From Beroe forskalii (taxonomy: Eukaryota > Ctenophora > Nuda > Beroida > Beroidae), in NCBI GenBank assembly GCA_011033025.1, contig WFMF01000510.1, positions 1 to 64,000 of the forward strand: a stretch of 64,000 nt of DNA, given 5' to 3'. This document shows, in pieces, positions 59,055-64,000 of this stretch. Every line of letters begins with the position of its first letter. Within the stretch, counting starts at the first letter, position 1. The notes under the pieces were generated by a model. It had not been told where the DNA came from. It was given only the letters and a program-made list of their open reading frames with translations, and made no database searches. Position numbers and translations under genes: made by a program.

Positions 59055-60851
59055 TTGAACTAAATGGTCCAAGTACCATACAATCTATGTTAATGTTTGT
59101 ACAATGGTACAATAGCTGGTGCTTCCAGGGCATTGATATCATTACAATATATATACACCCCATTATATTATATTGTGACCTGCTTGGAATGACGGCTCAA
59201 GCTGCTGGGTCCTGCTGTCACACACGCATTGCAACATTCTCCCTCTGTATTTTAAAGAGGGTTCCAAGCAATTTGTTTAACCACCACTATCACCAATATA
59301 TAATGTGGCTATATATTGTAGTACACCCATCAAAATATATTGTACACCCCTCTCAATACACCTTGATGTCAGGGTAGTTATAATGATATATTGAAAGCGT
59401 GAGATCAACTGCTTCTAAGCGCTTCTACGACCTTGCTCTCCCTCCCATTTAAGACATGATTGCAAGGCCGTTTGTCAAATGTTAGCTTATAAGTATATTC
59501 GAAAGGACAGATGGTCCTTCTGCTATAGCAAAACATCTTCGGTGGGAATTAATAACCCTGTGAAGATATTGAAATATAGTACCCATCTTTTCCTCTGTTT
59601 AAGCAAATTGTTACATTTACGGAGCATAGCCATAACCTGTTTTCTAAGTATTATTGATAGTGTTTCTCAGTTGATGTTGCGTTGTTTCACCGCCTTAAGC
59701 TGGTCATCGTAATCTCATAGTCTACTTATTTTCTATCTTTGGTCACTCAGTTAGATTTTTAATTGCAGCTTTCATAGAAAATAGGTTGCTTTAAATGCGT
59801 TTCAAACTCAACGTAGAGGAATAGTATGTCAAAGAAATTCAAGCAACCTTATTGATGAAATGTGTTCAGTCAAAACTTATATGGGCATCATGTTAAAAAT
59901 AATTATAGCTTTTTCTTTGCTTGAACAAGTTTGTTCTTTCACGACGAAAACATCTTTCGGGGCCTTTTTGCAATTCTTTTGTGATAAAAAGAACGGTGAA
60001 CATGTGGTTTGAATGAGCTGCAAATCCATGTTCCTAATAAGGGCAGATTTTCTGCATTTGTGTTTTATTCATTCTGAATTTCAGCATGAAAATGTCAAAC
60101 GCATGATATATAACTGAACGGAAGTTCGTCACTGCCTTGCGGTGAATAATTGAATATATCGAGAATAGTAGCTGCTACTGAAGCACTAAAGCACCATCTC
60201 ACTATAATGTTAGGGATGACCTCATATAATGCCTACAAGCCTACAGCAAGTGATGCTTGACGTATGTTTTTTCAAAGTTCGGCTTTGTCTGTTCCGTAGG
60301 TTTGGAGAATAAACTTAAGGTCAGATTGCATCGCACTACCCCAGGTGCATCAGTTTGCAGACAAAAAGAAAGAATCTTGATTACGAAATTTGCTCCGAAT
60401 TTTGCTCCGTCAATTTTTCAAATATATTGTATTCAAAGGCTTTTCAACGTTTGATTTGGCGATGCATGCGTTATTTATAGAAATTGAGAACGGCGTAGCA
60501 GTGATCAATGTACACATAGCCACCCGCCACCCCGCCTAAAACTTTACTTTTCAAGCCTGAATCATGTCAATTGGACATTGTTATAATTATTCATATTATT
60601 TGCAAATCGTTATTATTTCGCATGGTCACCTTGAGTGGTTATCTTTGGGTGTAAAATATGTTCTACGGAATCATAGAATCTGTCAATTCAGAACTGCAGA
60701 TAAGAACTGCAGCTAAATGATAAATTTCAGACCTGAAAAACACCTTGAAGCGCAGAAGGTACCCTCGATTCAGTATAGTTTAGATTCCGAACAAGACGAA
60801 AACATAACAACATTTCTCACACCTCTCCCCTCCTAGCCACACACCACACAC
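59055..60851. other. Intergenic region upstream of the kinase gene
   Basis: No gene recognised. CCTCTCAATACACCTTGATG and similar AT-rich text precede about 1.4 kb of plain sequence. No TATA box is seen close to the kinase start; the last 30 bases before it are C/A-rich. Confidence 0.4.

Positions 60852-64000
<3,149 letters not shown>

Overview
This is animal (metazoan) nuclear DNA. It is AT-rich with GC-richer exons, the protein genes are split by short GT-AG introns, and small non-autonomous DNA transposons, palindromes and minisatellites are common. Nothing is operon-like. Three protein genes are supported; all belong to animal families and all are divergent, which suggests an invertebrate, possibly an early-branching one such as a sponge. 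That placement is a guess.

Layout. (1) 1-13,970 has no recognisable gene. It holds a 31-bp hairpin palindrome, a 1-kb GC-rich minisatellite of 31-bp units that is open in all six frames, an ACTC microsatellite, two inverted-repeat elements (MITEs) and a pair of adjacent GTCACGTGAC boxes. (2) 13,974-31,683 (+) is a 35-exon gene for a divergent IP3-receptor/ryanodine-receptor family channel. My splice model stays in frame throughout and gives about 2,364 residues. The six-helix channel domain and the C-terminal C2H2 site are clear, but the canonical IP3-contact residues, the GGGVGD-type selectivity filter and the C-terminal coiled coil are not seen. Several introns carry MITEs, one of them starting five bases after an exon end. 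(3) 35,320-32,250 (-) is a complete three-exon cytochrome P450 of 492 residues, convergent with the channel gene; a 944-bp foldback element with long inverted repeats lies in its second intron. (4) 35.5-41.8 kb is non-coding, with a MITE remnant, a 16-bp minisatellite, a 97-bp palindrome, a 393-bp TIR element and a repeated TATA-containing block.

(5) 41.8-59.05 kb is a large tandem segmental duplication: copy A about 41,824-51,672 and copy B about 51,782-59,054. The copies differ by insertions that came after the duplication. A alone carries a 2.69-kb TIR element (with a precise 143-bp tandem array inside), a foldback element and a LINE 3' fragment. B alone carries about 1.46-kb and 0.37-kb insertions. 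A GGTGTCTCGACC MITE is present in both and so predates the duplication. No protein gene is supported here. (6) 60,852 to the window end (+) is the 5' part (six exons, kinase domain) of a HUNK-like kinase of the AMPK-related/CAMK group.

I see no functional link among the three genes; their adjacency looks incidental. I recognised no virus-derived element, tRNA, rRNA or CRISPR.
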